DNA of 64,000 nucleotides from Alicyclobacillaceae bacterium (GTDB lineage Bacteria; Bacillota; Bacilli; Kyrpidiales; Kyrpidiaceae): NCBI GenBank assembly GCA_029961045.1, contig JASBVN010000020.1, positions 32,575 to 96,574 of the forward strand, read 5' to 3'. Shown piece by piece: positions 20,054 to 30,980 of this stretch (position 1 is its first letter; each line of letters starts with the position of its first letter). The notes under the pieces were generated by a model. It saw only the letters and a program-made list of their open reading frames with translations, ran no database searches and was not told where the DNA came from. The position numbers and the translations under genes were made by a program.

Positions 20054-21745
20054 TCAGACTTTGAACCGGTGAATGAGATCTTGCAATTCTTGAGCCATCC
20101 GGCTCAGCGAATGGGCAGAGGACGACACTTCCTGCATGGCCGCCAACTGTTCTTCCGAGGCGTCCGCCGCCTTCTCCGTCGCCCCCATCGATTCTTTGGC
20201 AACCTGAGCCATATGCTCCACGGTGGTTGAGATTTCTTCCGCACCGGCGGACAACTCCTGCGTTGCGGCGGAAATCTCCTGGATCTGATCGGCCACGTTC
20301 CGCACGGAATTCAGAATGTGTTCAAAAGCCTCTCCGGCCTCCTGAACCGCCTGAATCCCCGAGCGAACCTCCCGGGTGACCATGTCCATCGCTTCCACCG
20401 AGCGCTTGGTTTCTTCTTGGATCGTCTGGATCAGACCGGCGATCTGATCGGCCGACTGCTTGGACTGTTCGGCGAGTTTACGCACTTCCTCGGCCACGAC
20501 GACAAACCCCCGGCCGTGTTCCCCCGCCCGCGCCGCTTCGATGGCCGCATTCAGAGCGAGTAGATTCGTTTGGGCGGCAATCCCCGAGATCACCTCGACA
20601 ATCTGACCGATTTGCTTAGAACGCTGCTCCAGCAACGAGATGGCCGAAGCCGATTCTTGCACCGATGCCCTGATCGAATCCATCTGATGGACCGCCTTCT
20701 GTACCCGCTCGTTTCCTTCCTCCGCTCGGGAAGCCGTCTCGACCGAAGACTGGGAAACGAGGGTAGCCGACTCGGCGATCCGTTGGGTCCCCGCCGCCAT
20801 TTCTCCGACCGCGGTAGCGCTTTCCTCCGACTGCCGCACCTGAGACTTGGCCCCTCCGGCCACCTCCTGAACCACCGCGGTGATCCGGTTGGTAACCTCA
20901 ACGGTCTGCTCGGCGCTGGCAAACAGCTCTTCCGACGCCGCCGCCACGTGCTCCGAAGCCTGGCTCACTTTCCGGATCAGCGCACGGAGATTTTCCACCA
21001 TGGCGTTGATGCTCTGAGCCAGTTCTCCGATCTCGTCTTTGGCCCGGCATTGCACCTCTTCCACCTGAAGGTCGCCCTGGGCGACCCGCTTCGCCACGTG
21101 GGCGACTTGGAGAAGAGGAGCCGCCATGCGGCTGGCCACCGCCCAGGAGACCGCAATGGCTACCACCAATCCCGCTACTCCGAAGGCGATCACCCTGTTC
21201 CGGAAATCGGTCTGCAATTTCAGATATGGAGCAATGGGCACTCCCATGCCCCAGATCCCGATCACCTCGCCCCGGGCGTCCTGAATCGGCTCATAGGCCG
21301 TCATGTCCCATTGGCCGACCACCTGAGCCAATCCCACGTAGGTGCGGCGTTCTTTCAATGTCGCCTGGGCCACGGCTTCAGACACCGGCGTTCCGAGGGC
21401 ACGCTGGCCGTCGGGATTTTTCACGTTGGTGGCGACACGGATGTTGCCCTGGAAAATGGTGACCGCATTCCCCGTAGCAGCCCCGATCTCGTCCACCACG
21501 GTGACGTTCCCGTCAATGGGCGTGTTCCCTTTGTACAGCCGGCCGTCCCGCAGCGACCATTCCCCCGGGATTTTCGCGTCCAGCAACGCTTTGCCGAGAG
21601 CCAAATCCGAGCTGACCTTGTGCATCAGCGCTTCGGTCACTTCGGTCTTCACCGTCAGGGACGCGAATGTCGCCATCGACGCCGTGCCCAGAATAATGAC
21701 GAGAGAAAACAAGAGGATTACCTTAAGTTTAATACTCAGTCTCAT
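20054..21745 (-). CDS. Methyl-accepting chemotaxis protein
   Basis: Two TM helices, extracellular Cache-like domain, HAMP, and [40 protein letters not shown] signalling tip. Confidence 0.95.
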   Translation of the reverse strand: MRLSIKLKVILLFSLVIILGTASMATFASLTVKTEVTEALMHKVSSDLALGKALLDAKIPGEWSLRDGRLYKGNTPIDGNVTVVDEIGAATGNAVTIFQGNIRVATNVKNPDGQRALGTPVSEAVAQATLKERRTYVGLAQVVGQWDMTAYEPIQDARGEVIGIWGMGVPIAPYLKLQTDFRNRVIAFGVAGLVVAIAVSWAVASRMAAPLLQVAHVAKRVAQGDLQVEEVQCRAKDEIGELAQSINAMVENLRALIRKVSQASEHVAAASEELFASAEQTVEVTNRITAVVQEVAGGAKSQVRQSEESATAVGEMAAGTQRIAESATLVSQSSVETASRAEEGNERVQKAVHQMDSIRASVQESASAISLLEQRSKQIGQIVEVISGIAAQTNLLALNAAIEAARAGEHGRGFVVVAEEVRKLAEQSKQSADQIAGLIQTIQEETKRSVEAMDMVTREVRSGIQAVQEAGEAFEHILNSVRNVADQIQEISAATQELSAGAEEISTTVEHMAQVAKESMGATEKAADASEEQLAAMQEVSSSAHSLSRMAQELQDLIHRFKV

Positions 21746-21976
21746 CGCCCTTCCCCCCAGCCCAACGGATTCCCGCGCAGTCGCCCCGTGCCGCCATCCC
21801 CGCTGTCTCTCTGTAACCGTTGCGGGCATTGTACCCGATGCGCTGTCGCAATCGGGAGAATCATATGTACTAAAATCGAAGGCCGGGCCGCTCGGAGCCG
21901 GCCGGGCGCCGCAGATCGCAGAGCCGAAAACGCCCGGCCGCGGCCGGCTCCCCGGCCCTTGCCGCCCCAGCCCCGC

Positions 21977-22777
21977 TCACTCGCCGCGGAAAACCGGCTT
22001 GCGCTTTTCCCGGAAGGCCTCCAGGGCCTCCAAGCGATCCTTCGTCGGAATCACCACTTCATAGGCTTTCGATTCGATTTCCAGCCCCGTGGCCAAATCG
22101 ACGTCCAGACCGCGGTCCACGGCGAACTTCGCCTGGGTGACGGCGATGGGACCGTTTTGTGCAATTTCTTCGGCCAGCCGGCGCGCGTCCTCCAACGGAT
22201 TCGGGGATACCCCGGTCAGAATCCCCCACTCGTACGCTTGCCGGGCCGTCAACTTGCGGGCGGTGAAGATCAGTTCCTTCGCCCGCATCGGGCCGATGAG
22301 CCGCGGCAACCGCTGAGTGCCCCCCGCCCCCGGGATGATCGCGAGGCTGGTTTCCGTCAGCCCCATCACCGCGTCTTCCGCCGCGTACCGAAAGTCGCAG
22401 GCCAGGGCCAATTCGAACCCGCCCCCCAAGGCATAACCGTGAATCACCGCGATGGTGGGCTGGGGCAACCGCTCCACCGCCGCAAAAACGTCTCTTATTT
22501 TCTGGACGTTCCGGCGAACCTGCTGTTCGTTCAACGTCCGGCGTTCTTTCAGATCGGCTCCGACACAAAAGGCCCGGCCTGCACCGGTAAAGATCACCGC
22601 CCGAATGTCCCGGCGAACCCGGAGGGACTCGACCACCTCGCCCAGCCGCACCGTCGTTTCATAATCCAGGGCGTTCATCACTTCCGGGCGATGGAGGACG
22701 ACCGTCGCCACCACCCCGTCTTCCTCGACCTTCACGGGAGCCGCTTCCCGTCCCGACAGATCTTTCTGCCCGTCCAC
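21977..22777 (-). CDS. Enoyl-CoA hydratase/isomerase family protein
   Basis: AFCVGADLKERR, AVIHGYALGGGFELALACDFRYAAEDAVMGLTETSLAIIPGAGGTQRLPRLIG; GTG start after GAGGAGGG. Confidence 0.92.
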   Translation of the reverse strand: MDGQKDLSGREAAPVKVEEDGVVATVVLHRPEVMNALDYETTVRLGEVVESLRVRRDIRAVIFTGAGRAFCVGADLKERRTLNEQQVRRNVQKIRDVFAAVERLPQPTIAVIHGYALGGGFELALACDFRYAAEDAVMGLTETSLAIIPGAGGTQRLPRLIGPMRAKELIFTARKLTARQAYEWGILTGVSPNPLEDARRLAEEIAQNGPIAVTQAKFAVDRGLDVDLATGLEIESKAYEVVIPTKDRLEALEAFREKRKPVFRGE

Positions 22778-22823
22778 CCTTTTTCCCTCCTCGTTTTGGC
22801 ACAGTTGCGAAATCACAAACTGA

Positions 22824-22852
22824 TTATACTGGAGCGCCCCGCCCAAAACAAA
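22824..22852 (-). promoter_or_regulatory. Candidate promoter for enoyl-CoA hydratase gene
   Basis: Minus strand TTGTTT-N17-TATAAT. Confidence 0.55.
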
Positions 22853-22908
22853 CGGAGGCCCCCGCCCGGCCGCCGCCGGAGGGGGCTGGATTTACCCCGG
22901 TTGCCGCT

Positions 22909-23343
22909 TCATTGAGAAAGGATCATGTACAAAGCCACACCAAACGCGACCTCTTTTTGAGTGACCGCGTCAATGACAGAACAATCCGCCAAAGCGGTCG
23001 TCCGGCCGCGGTGGCGTAGATGCGCTATAGCCAGCAGATCCCGGTCCAAGGCGGGACGGATATAATTGACTTTCAGATCCGCCGTCGTCATGCCCTGCCC
23101 CTTTTCCAGAGTCGGCCAAAGGGCTGCCGCCACCGCCGAATCGATCAGCATCGCGATGAAACCCCCGTGCACGCGGCCCATGTCCTGAAGCAGCCGTCCG
23201 TCAAAGGGAAGCCGCAGCTTGGCCCAACCGGGACCCGCATCCTCCACCGTCAATCCCAACAGCGCCCAAGCCGGCATCGCTTCCCGGCGCTTGAGGTCCT
23301 CCAGAATCTGAGGATCCGAATTCCATCTCCGCTCTTCCGTCAT
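22909..23343 (-). CDS. PaaI family (hotdog-fold) thioesterase
   Basis: GRVHGGFIAMLIDSAVAAALWPTLEKGQGMTTADLKVNYIRPA. Confidence 0.9.
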   Translation of the reverse strand: MTEERRWNSDPQILEDLKRREAMPAWALLGLTVEDAGPGWAKLRLPFDGRLLQDMGRVHGGFIAMLIDSAVAAALWPTLEKGQGMTTADLKVNYIRPALDRDLLAIAHLRHRGRTTALADCSVIDAVTQKEVAFGVALYMILSQ

Positions 23344-23485
23344 GGCCCCCGGCCCGGGAGGCGCCACCGCCCGCTGTGCCGGAATTCCCCGTGCGGGGAG
23401 CGGAGACCTCCCGTTGCACCGGGTTCCCCCCTTCCTGAAATTGTTCTCAGCCCCATGGAGCCGTGGCCCGCCGCATCCGGACATT

Positions 23486-24631
23486 TTACACGATTCCCAG
23501 CCGTTTAACGAGGATCTCGTTCATGATCTGCGTCGTGCCTCCGCCGATCGACATGAGCCGGGCGTCCCGCCAATACCGCTGAACGGGATACTCCATCATG
23601 TAGCCGTTGCCGCCGTGAATTTGCAAGGCCGTGTCGGTGACCCGGTTGATCATCTCGCCGGCATAAGCTTTGGCCATGGTGGCTTCGGTGACGGCATCCT
23701 CCCCTCGGGCGTACAAGTAGAGGGCCCGGTACGCCAAACTCCTGGCCTTTTCGATGTCCACGGCCATGTCCACCATGTAGTGCCGCAACACCTGAAAACG
23801 GCCGATGGGCTGCCCGAATTGGGTCCGCTCACGACTGTACCGGACCGTCTCTTCCAGCGCCTTTTCGCCCATGGCCACACTGGAGAGGGCCATGATGATC
23901 CGCTCCCACTGAAAGTTGATCATGATGTAGCGAAACCCCTGGTTCTCGACGCCGAGGAGATTCTCCACCGGAACCCTTACGTCCTCCAGAATCAACTCCG
24001 CCGTGTCCGAAGCCCGCCAGCCCAGTTTCTTCAAAGTCTTGCCGACGGTAAAGCCCGGCCGGTCGGTCTCTACGACAAACAGGCTGATGCCCCGGTGGCC
24101 CGCGTCCGGATCCGTTTTCGCCGCAATGCAGACGAAGTCGGCCGACGCTCCGTTTGTAATGAACATTTTGCTCCCGTTGAGAACGTAGTGATCCCCTTCC
24201 CTCCGGGCGGTTGTGCGGATGGAAGCCACATCCGAACCGGCGTCTGGTTCCGTGATCCCCAGAGCCGAGATTTTTTCGCCGCGAATGGCAGGAACGAGGT
24301 ATTTCAGCTTCTGTTCGTGATTGCCGAACCGCCACACCGGCGTCGCCCCGATGCCGCTGTGGGCCATCAGGGCCGCTGCCACCCCGCCGGACCCGCACCG
24401 GCTGATCTCCTCCACAAAGACCGCATCGGCGATCAGGTCGTCGCTGCCGCCGTACTCGGCGGGAAACTTCAGGCCGAGAAAACCGAGTTCTCCGGCCCGC
24501 CGAAACAGGGATCTCGGAACGCGCCCCTCCCGTTCCCACTCCTCCACATGGGGAGCGACCTCCTTCTCCACCCACCTCCGCACGCTTTCCCGAAACCGCT
24601 CATGCTCTTTGGTGAAAATCCAATGTCCCAC
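23486..24631 (-). CDS. Acyl-CoA dehydrogenase
   Basis: ALGITEPDAGSDVASIRTTA, QIHGGNGYMMEYPVQRYWRDARLMSIGGGTTQIMNEI. Confidence 0.94.
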   Translation of the reverse strand: MGHWIFTKEHERFRESVRRWVEKEVAPHVEEWEREGRVPRSLFRRAGELGFLGLKFPAEYGGSDDLIADAVFVEEISRCGSGGVAAALMAHSGIGATPVWRFGNHEQKLKYLVPAIRGEKISALGITEPDAGSDVASIRTTARREGDHYVLNGSKMFITNGASADFVCIAAKTDPDAGHRGISLFVVETDRPGFTVGKTLKKLGWRASDTAELILEDVRVPVENLLGVENQGFRYIMINFQWERIIMALSSVAMGEKALEETVRYSRERTQFGQPIGRFQVLRHYMVDMAVDIEKARSLAYRALYLYARGEDAVTEATMAKAYAGEMINRVTDTALQIHGGNGYMMEYPVQRYWRDARLMSIGGGTTQIMNEILVKRLGIV

Positions 24632-24654
24632 AGAGACCCCTCCCCCGTCCGGCG

Positions 24655-25809
24655 TCAGTCCGGAAGGCCCATCGCCTTCGCGATGATCTCCTTCATGATC
24701 TCGTCGGTACCCGCGCCGATGCGGTTCAGCCGGACATCCCGCCAAATCCGCTCAATGGGGTACTCCGCCATATAGCCGTTTCCCCCAAAAATTTGCAGGG
24801 CCCGGTCGGCCACCCAACAAGCGGTCTGGGCGGCCGCCAGCTTGGCCATCGAGATTTCCTTGACGGGAACCTCTCCTTGGGCGAAACGGTAGGCCACCGA
24901 ATAGGTGAACTGCCGGCAAGCCTCGATTTGAGTCGCCATCTCCGCCAGCAGGTGCCCGATCGTCTGGAAGTGGGCGACGGGACGGCCGAACTGCCGGCGT
25001 TCCTTGGCGTACTGCAACGCCAACTCATAGGCGTATTGGGCGGTAGCGACGCACCCCGCCGCCGCGATCATCCGCTCTCCTTGCAACTCCCACATGATCT
25101 GATAAAATCCCTTGCCTTCCTCCCCCAGGAGGTTTTCCGCCGGAACCCGGACATCGTCAAAAATCAATTCCGCAGTATCGGATGACCGCATCCCGACTTT
25201 GTCGAGCTTCCGCCCGACCGAAACGCCCGGCCGGTCGAGTTCCACCAGAAAAAGGCTAATCCCGCGGTACCCCGGCTCGTCGGATGTGCGGGCCACCAGG
25301 GTGATGAAATCCGCCCGCGGCCCGTTGGTGATGAACATTTTCCGGCCCCGGATCACCCATTCGTTTCCGTCCCGGTAGGCCCGGGTTTCGATCCCCGCCA
25401 CATCGGATCCGTGATCGGGTTCCGTAATGCCGAGACAGGCCAGTTTTTCGCCACGGATCGCAGGGGTCAAAAACCGTTCGATTTGCTCTTTGGTCCCGAA
25501 CTGGAAAATAGGGGGCGTCGCCATTTCCGTTTGAACGGCGACGGCCATCGGAAACCCGCCCGCTCCGCACCGGGCGAGTTCCTCGGCGAGCACAATACTG
25601 CAAAAATAATCTCCCCCCTGGCCTCCGACTTCCTCCGGATACCGGAGCCCCAAAAAGCCCAATTCCCCCATCCGCTTCAAAATGTCCTTCGGAAATTCCC
25701 CTTTTTCTTCCCATTCGTCGACATAAGGAGCGACCTCCTTTTCCACGAAACGGCGGACGGCCTCCCGCAGGCGGTCATGTTCCTCGGTAAAGAAAGGCGG
25801 GTACGGCAA
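24655..25809 (-). CDS. Acyl-CoA dehydrogenase
   Basis: CLGITEPDHGSDVAGIETRA, QIFGGNGYMAEYPIERIWRDVRLNRIGAGTDEIMKEI. Confidence 0.94.
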   Translation of the reverse strand: MPYPPFFTEEHDRLREAVRRFVEKEVAPYVDEWEEKGEFPKDILKRMGELGFLGLRYPEEVGGQGGDYFCSIVLAEELARCGAGGFPMAVAVQTEMATPPIFQFGTKEQIERFLTPAIRGEKLACLGITEPDHGSDVAGIETRAYRDGNEWVIRGRKMFITNGPRADFITLVARTSDEPGYRGISLFLVELDRPGVSVGRKLDKVGMRSSDTAELIFDDVRVPAENLLGEEGKGFYQIMWELQGERMIAAAGCVATAQYAYELALQYAKERRQFGRPVAHFQTIGHLLAEMATQIEACRQFTYSVAYRFAQGEVPVKEISMAKLAAAQTACWVADRALQIFGGNGYMAEYPIERIWRDVRLNRIGAGTDEIMKEIIAKAMGLPD

Positions 25810-25830
25810 AACCCGACACCTCCCGATTGT

Positions 25831-26052
25831 TCATCCTTCGGGCTCGAGGCGGATCAACGTCTCCTCTTCCTGGACAAAATCCCCCTCGTTTTTGCAGATT
25901 TCTTTGACGATGCCCGCCGTTTCGGCGGTGATCGGGATCTCCATTTTCATCGACTCGAGGATGGCGACCTCCTGCCCCCCCTCTACCCGATCCCCGGGCT
26001 GCACGAGAATTTTCCACACGGTTCCTCCCATGCTGGCTTTGATCTCCGCCAT
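25831..26052 (-). CDS. Standalone biotin carboxyl carrier domain protein
   Basis: 73 aa biotinyl domain with ESMKMEIPI biotinylation motif. Confidence 0.92.
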   Translation of the reverse strand: MAEIKASMGGTVWKILVQPGDRVEGGQEVAILESMKMEIPITAETAGIVKEICKNEGDFVQEEETLIRLEPEG

Positions 26053-26103
26053 CGTTCGGATCCTCCTTGTCTCGTACTGATTCGACGTCCGATCGGCGAC
26101 GCC

Positions 26104-27438
26104 TTAAGACCGCAACCGTTGCACCAATTCGGTGGTGTACGTTCCTCGGCGGAAGGGCTCGCTCCGGAGAACTTCGAGGAGCATGGGAACGTTCGTCTTG
26201 ATCCCGTCGATCCGAACGCTCTCCAGCGCCCTTTCCAACCGTTCCGTCGCCTCGGCCCGACTTTCGCCCCAGGCGATGATTTTGGCAATGAGGGGATCGT
26301 AATAGGGCGTGACCGCCGATCCCGCTTCCACCCCGGCATCCACCCGCACGTCCCCCGGCCACTCCAGGGCGGTGACCGTCCCCGGAGAAGGAAGGAAGCG
26401 GACGGGATCTTCCGCATACACCCGGCACTCGATGGCGGCGCCTCGCCGGGAAATCCGGTCCTGGTCCAAGGGCAGCGGCTCCCCGGCCGCGATGCGGATC
26501 TGCCACTCCACCAGATCCAAGCCGGTGATCATCTCGGTGACGGGGTGTTCCACCTGGAGACGGGTGTTCATCTCTAGAAAATAGAAGTTCCCTTCGCCGT
26601 CGAAGATGAATTCCATGGTCCCCAAGTTCCTGTAGCCGATGGCGGCGGCTCCCCGGACGGCCGCATCCGTCAGCCGCGCCCTCTTCTCCTCGTCGAGAAA
26701 CGGCGAGGGACTTTCCTCGATGACTTTCTGATGGCGACGCTGCACTGAACATTCCCGCTCAAAGAGGTGGACGACCCGCCCCTTGCCGTCGGCGGCCACC
26801 TGCACCTCGATATGGCGCGGATTTTCTACGAATTTCTCCAAGAAGACGGCCTCGTCGCCGAAATAGTTTCGGGAACGGGTCCGGGTGGACTCATAGGCCT
26901 TGGTCAATTCTTCCGGGGACCGAACGAGACTCATGCCGATTCCGCCGCCCCCCGCACTGGCTTTCAGCATGACCGGGTAGCCGATCTCCTCCGCCAGGGC
27001 CAAGGCTTGTTCGAGGCTCTCCACCGCCCCCTCTCCGCCGGGCACCACGGGAACGCCCGCTTCTTTCATCCGGCGGCGGGCTTCGATTTTGCTTCCCATC
27101 GCCGTGATGACCTCCGGAGACGGACCGATAAAGACCAGACCCGCCTCTTCGCACCGGGCGGCGAATTCGCCGTTTTCCGAAAGAAACCCGTATCCCGGAT
27201 GAATCGCTTCGGCGCCGGTTTGTCTGGCCGCATCGAGGATCGCGTCGATCCGCAGATAACTTTGTGCCACGGGAGGGGGGCCGATCCACACCGCCTCATC
27301 GGCCTCCCGAACATGGGGGGCGTCCCGATCGGCATCCGAATAGACGGCCACCGTCTGAATCCCCATCTTCCGACACGTCCGGATGACGCGCCTGGCAATT
27401 TCTCCGCGATTTGCGATCAAAATCTTTTGAAATGCCAT
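26104..27438 (-). CDS. accC: Biotin carboxylase subunit of acyl-CoA carboxylase
   Basis: FQKILIANRGEIARRVIRTCRKMGIQTVAVYSDAD, KASAGGGGIGM, EMNTRLQVEHPVTE. Confidence 0.94.
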   Translation of the reverse strand: MAFQKILIANRGEIARRVIRTCRKMGIQTVAVYSDADRDAPHVREADEAVWIGPPPVAQSYLRIDAILDAARQTGAEAIHPGYGFLSENGEFAARCEEAGLVFIGPSPEVITAMGSKIEARRRMKEAGVPVVPGGEGAVESLEQALALAEEIGYPVMLKASAGGGGIGMSLVRSPEELTKAYESTRTRSRNYFGDEAVFLEKFVENPRHIEVQVAADGKGRVVHLFERECSVQRRHQKVIEESPSPFLDEEKRARLTDAAVRGAAAIGYRNLGTMEFIFDGEGNFYFLEMNTRLQVEHPVTEMITGLDLVEWQIRIAAGEPLPLDQDRISRRGAAIECRVYAEDPVRFLPSPGTVTALEWPGDVRVDAGVEAGSAVTPYYDPLIAKIIAWGESRAEATERLERALESVRIDGIKTNVPMLLEVLRSEPFRRGTYTTELVQRLRS

Positions 27439-27593
27439 TTCTAACCCCCCCGATGTCCAAAATCGATTCATGTGTGCGCTAAATAATACATATGTCCGAT
27501 TTTCGTACACTCCATCGGGCTGCGGAAATTCGGCCGGACGGAACAGCCCTCCTCCCACCGCCTCCGACAACCGGGGACGCCGCTGTCTTTGTA

Positions 27594-27610
27594 AAGCAAC
27601 AATCGTGCCA
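27594..27610 (-). promoter_or_regulatory. Sigma-54 (-24/-12) promoter upstream of accC operon
   Basis: Minus strand TGGCAC-GATTG-TTGCTT, matching TGGCAC-N5-TTGCW. Confidence 0.85.
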
Positions 27611-27680
27611 AATCACTCCCCGACGGCGTCGCTCATTCGCCGAACAACGCCGCCGGCCGCAGGAGACCGCATTCAGCCTC

Positions 27681-29819
27681 TCAAGCCCCGTCCACCCGCG
27701 AAGGACGGAGATGGAAACGAATTTCTTCTTCGATGCCGTACTTGCGCAGCTTCTGGTAGAGGGTGGACCGGCTGATCCCCAGCAATTGGGCGGCTTTCGA
27801 CCGGTTTCCGCCCGATTCTTGAAGGGCTTCGAGGATCCAGTCCCGTTCCCACGACTCGCGGGAACGGCGGGCGGGCGTTTTCGGCCCATTCGGTCCCCCG
27901 GCGGATCCTTCCACCGCCCCCGCCCGGATTTCCTCGGGCAGGTGCCCGGGCTCGATCCATCCGTCCACGCCCATGTTCATCGCCCGCTCCAGCACGTTTT
28001 CCAACTGGCGGACATTGCCGGGCCACGAATAGGCCTGCAACACCTCCAGGGCTCGGGGGGTGATCCCGATCACGTGGCGGTTCAGCTTCTGATTGAGCTT
28101 TTGAATGAGGTATTCGCACAACATGGGCAAGTCTCCCATGCGTTCCCGCAAAGGGGGGATGGCCAAATGAACCACGTGAATGCGATAGTACAGGTCCTCC
28201 CGGAAAGCCCCCTCCCGCACCATCTGGCGCAAATCCCGATGGGTCGCGGCGATGATCCGCACATCCACTCGCCGGGTGCGCACGTCCCCCACTCGCTCAA
28301 AGGCCTGTTCCTGGAGAACCCGCAGCAATTTCGCCTGCAGGTACAGGGGCATATCGCCGATTTCATCCAAAAAGAGCGTTCCACCGTCGGCCAGCTCGAA
28401 CTTCCCCGGCTTTCCTCCCCTCCGGGCACCGGTGAACGCTCCTTCCACATAGCCGAAAAATTCGGATTCCAGCAGTTCAGCCGGAATCGCCGCACAGTTC
28501 ACTTTGACAAAACGGCCCGGGCGGCCGGACTCCTCGTGAATGGCCTCCGCGAACAGTTCTTTGCCCGTCCCGCTCTCACCCGTGATCAGAATCGTGGACG
28601 ATGTCTGCGCCGCCAGCCTGGCCTCCTGTTTCAGGCGTTCAATTTTCGGGTCGGCGCCTACGATCCGGTCGAAGGCGGAAACCGGCCGGCGCACCCGGTT
28701 CCATTCGCCCCGGTAAAAGTGCAATTCCCGCTCCAACTGTTCGAGTCGCCGGAACAACGCCCGCCATTCGTCCAGCTGTCTCCAGATGATTTTGATAATC
28801 GCCCCCAACCGTTTCCCGGAACGCTCGATGGGCTCTTGAGTCACGACACAAGGCCTCCCCTGAATGGTGCGAACCTCGCCGATGACCGGACGCCCCGACA
28901 AGACGGGTTCCAGCGAAAGATCGGGGACGACCTCGGACCAGGGGTGGCCGGCAACATCGTCGTTCGGCCGGTCCAGGGCCTCGAGAAAGGCATCGTTGAC
29001 AACGGTGATCCGCCCTTCGGGATCCACCACGGCAATGCCGTCGTAGGACAGAGCCAGGGCGTGCCGGAGGATGTGTTCGAGGTTTTTCGTGGTCTCCAAT
29101 TCCTCGGCGATGGCCTCCAGGGAGGTGATATCCCGGAACACCGCCATCGCCCCCCTCACCACATCCTGATCGGCGATGGGAATGAGAGAAGCGATTGACA
29201 CGTTCTGGCCCCGGCTCACCCGGCAGGCCGGCGTGGGAACGCGCCGTTCCAAGGCGTCCACCAAACCCCGGGACAGTTCGGGAAACCAGTCACCGGCCGG
29301 CGTTCCCAGCGCCCGTTCGCGGTCCAATCCGAACATGCGCTCCGCCGCCCGGTTCACCGTCTGAATTCGTTGTTGGCGGTCCACGAAAATGACCGCTTCT
29401 TGCAAATTGTCCAACAGCGCGGTGACCTGAAGGGCCTGCAGCTCCGTCTGATGGAGAAATCCGCGGATGATGTCCGATTTGCCCATCACGCCCAGGACGC
29501 GGCCGTCGGGATCCACCACCACCCCGTGACCCACTCCGGTGCGGAGGAGAGTTGCCTTGGCCGATTCTAGGGAATCCCGAACGTCCAACGTCACCACTTC
29601 TCGGCGGAGCAACGTTTCGACGGGCGTATCCAGGCCGGCCCCCTCCAGCAAGGCCCGGTATACCGCGTATTTGCTGACTATACCGGCCAGTCGGTCGGTT
29701 TCGTCGAGCACACAGGCAATGTCCAGCCGATGTTTCAAGAAAGCCCGCATCACATCCGACAGCCGATCGCTGGTGCGCAAAGTCGCCACATTGCGGGTGT
29801 AGCATTCCGAAACCCTCAT
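27681..29819 (-). CDS. Sigma-54-dependent transcriptional regulator (CBS pair, PAS, AAA+, Fis-type HTH)
   Basis: CBS repeats at N-terminus; [46 protein letters not shown]. Confidence 0.95.
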   Translation of the reverse strand: MRVSECYTRNVATLRTSDRLSDVMRAFLKHRLDIACVLDETDRLAGIVSKYAVYRALLEGAGLDTPVETLLRREVVTLDVRDSLESAKATLLRTGVGHGVVVDPDGRVLGVMGKSDIIRGFLHQTELQALQVTALLDNLQEAVIFVDRQQRIQTVNRAAERMFGLDRERALGTPAGDWFPELSRGLVDALERRVPTPACRVSRGQNVSIASLIPIADQDVVRGAMAVFRDITSLEAIAEELETTKNLEHILRHALALSYDGIAVVDPEGRITVVNDAFLEALDRPNDDVAGHPWSEVVPDLSLEPVLSGRPVIGEVRTIQGRPCVVTQEPIERSGKRLGAIIKIIWRQLDEWRALFRRLEQLERELHFYRGEWNRVRRPVSAFDRIVGADPKIERLKQEARLAAQTSSTILITGESGTGKELFAEAIHEESGRPGRFVKVNCAAIPAELLESEFFGYVEGAFTGARRGGKPGKFELADGGTLFLDEIGDMPLYLQAKLLRVLQEQAFERVGDVRTRRVDVRIIAATHRDLRQMVREGAFREDLYYRIHVVHLAIPPLRERMGDLPMLCEYLIQKLNQKLNRHVIGITPRALEVLQAYSWPGNVRQLENVLERAMNMGVDGWIEPGHLPEEIRAGAVEGSAGGPNGPKTPARRSRESWERDWILEALQESGGNRSKAAQLLGISRSTLYQKLRKYGIEEEIRFHLRPSRVDGA

Positions 29820-29996
29820 CGGCTTCCCCCCGTTCGGACATGCTCGGGTGTTCGAATCTTTTACATGTGTGCATAGTTGTACAACTGTTATTTATATTAC
29901 ACAAGTGCGCCTATTCCAGCAATCCATGACGGAACTCCCGGACAAAACCCGTCCTTTTTGTTACGATGGTATCGTGGTCTGCGGGCTGCGCGGGTC

Positions 29997-30098
29997 GCCT
30001 ACGCGATGAAACCGGCGGCCGACCTGCCGAAAGACCGCGTGATCATCGTCAATCTGAGCGGCCGGGGGCACAAAGACGTCGCCCAGGTCGCCGATATG
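29997..30098 (+). pseudogene. Tryptophan synthase beta chain (TrpB) C-terminal remnant
   Basis: AYAMKPAADLPKDRVIIVNLSGRGHKDVAQVADM matches the TrpB C-terminus (…LPKDxxxVVNLSGRGDKDV…); no upstream TrpB body. Confidence 0.7.
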
Positions 30099-30281
30099 CG
30101 GGGCGGCAGAACCGGCGGAGTGCGGGAAAACTGACCTTTACCCGATTTTGTCACATACCGTTCTATGGATTTTCGGCAGGGCGGGAGAAAGCCGGATCAT
30201 GCCCCGGGACACGGGGAAATGGTAGAATGACACCGTGGAGCGGAAGAGGACCCGGGGCCAACCCGGGCGAGGAGGGGTCCC

Positions 30282-30980
30282 ATGGAACAACAGTCGACAC
30301 ATGTGGAAGAACATTTTATGGCGCCCGACGTCATCCGCGACATCGTCATCGGAATGGCCGACGGGCTGACGGTTCCGTTCGCTTTGGCGGCAGGCTTGTC
30401 GGGCACCGTATCCACTACCGTCCTGGTGGTCACCGCCGGATTGGCCGAAATCGCCGCCGGTTCCATCGCCATGGGCCTGGGCGGTTATCTGGCCGCCAAG
30501 ACCGAACGGGAACATTACCTCTCCGAGTTGGAGCGGGAACGGCGGGAAGTGGTGGAGTTGCCTCACCGCGAACGGGAGGAGGTCCGCGATATCCTGATGC
30601 AGTGGGGCATGGATGCCGAATCGGCCGAACCGGTGGTCGAAGCGATTAGCCGCGACCCGGACCGGTGGGTGAATTTCATGATGAAATTCGAACTCGGACT
30701 CGAAGAGCCCGAACCGAAGCGGGCCCGAAACAGTTCCCTGACCATCGGTCTGTCGTACATCGCGGGAGGCATCATTCCATTGGCGCCTTATATGGTGATC
30801 CACGATCCGGGGGCCGCCCTGGCGGTCTCCGTCGTCGTCACCCTGATCGCCCTGTTCGTATTCGGCTTAATCAAGGGCAAATTCACCGGGGTCAAACCTC
30901 TGAAAAGCGCCTGGCAGACCACCGTAGTCGGCGGGTTGGCCGCAGGAGTCGCCTATTTGGTGGCCAGATGGGTCTCTTGA
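30282..30980 (+). CDS. VIT1/CCC1 family iron/manganese transporter
   Basis: DIVIGMADGLTVPFALAAGLSG, AAGSIAMGLGGYLAAKTEREHY, C-terminal TM cluster. Confidence 0.92.
   Translation: MEQQSTHVEEHFMAPDVIRDIVIGMADGLTVPFALAAGLSGTVSTTVLVVTAGLAEIAAGSIAMGLGGYLAAKTEREHYLSELERERREVVELPHREREEVRDILMQWGMDAESAEPVVEAISRDPDRWVNFMMKFELGLEEPEPKRARNSSLTIGLSYIAGGIIPLAPYMVIHDPGAALAVSVVVTLIALFVFGLIKGKFTGVKPLKSAWQTTVVGGLAAGVAYLVARWVS

Noticed and set aside
20570-22915. 781-aa plus-strand ORF
   Set aside because: Antisense to the MCP and enoyl-CoA hydratase genes; low-complexity His/Arg/Gly composition
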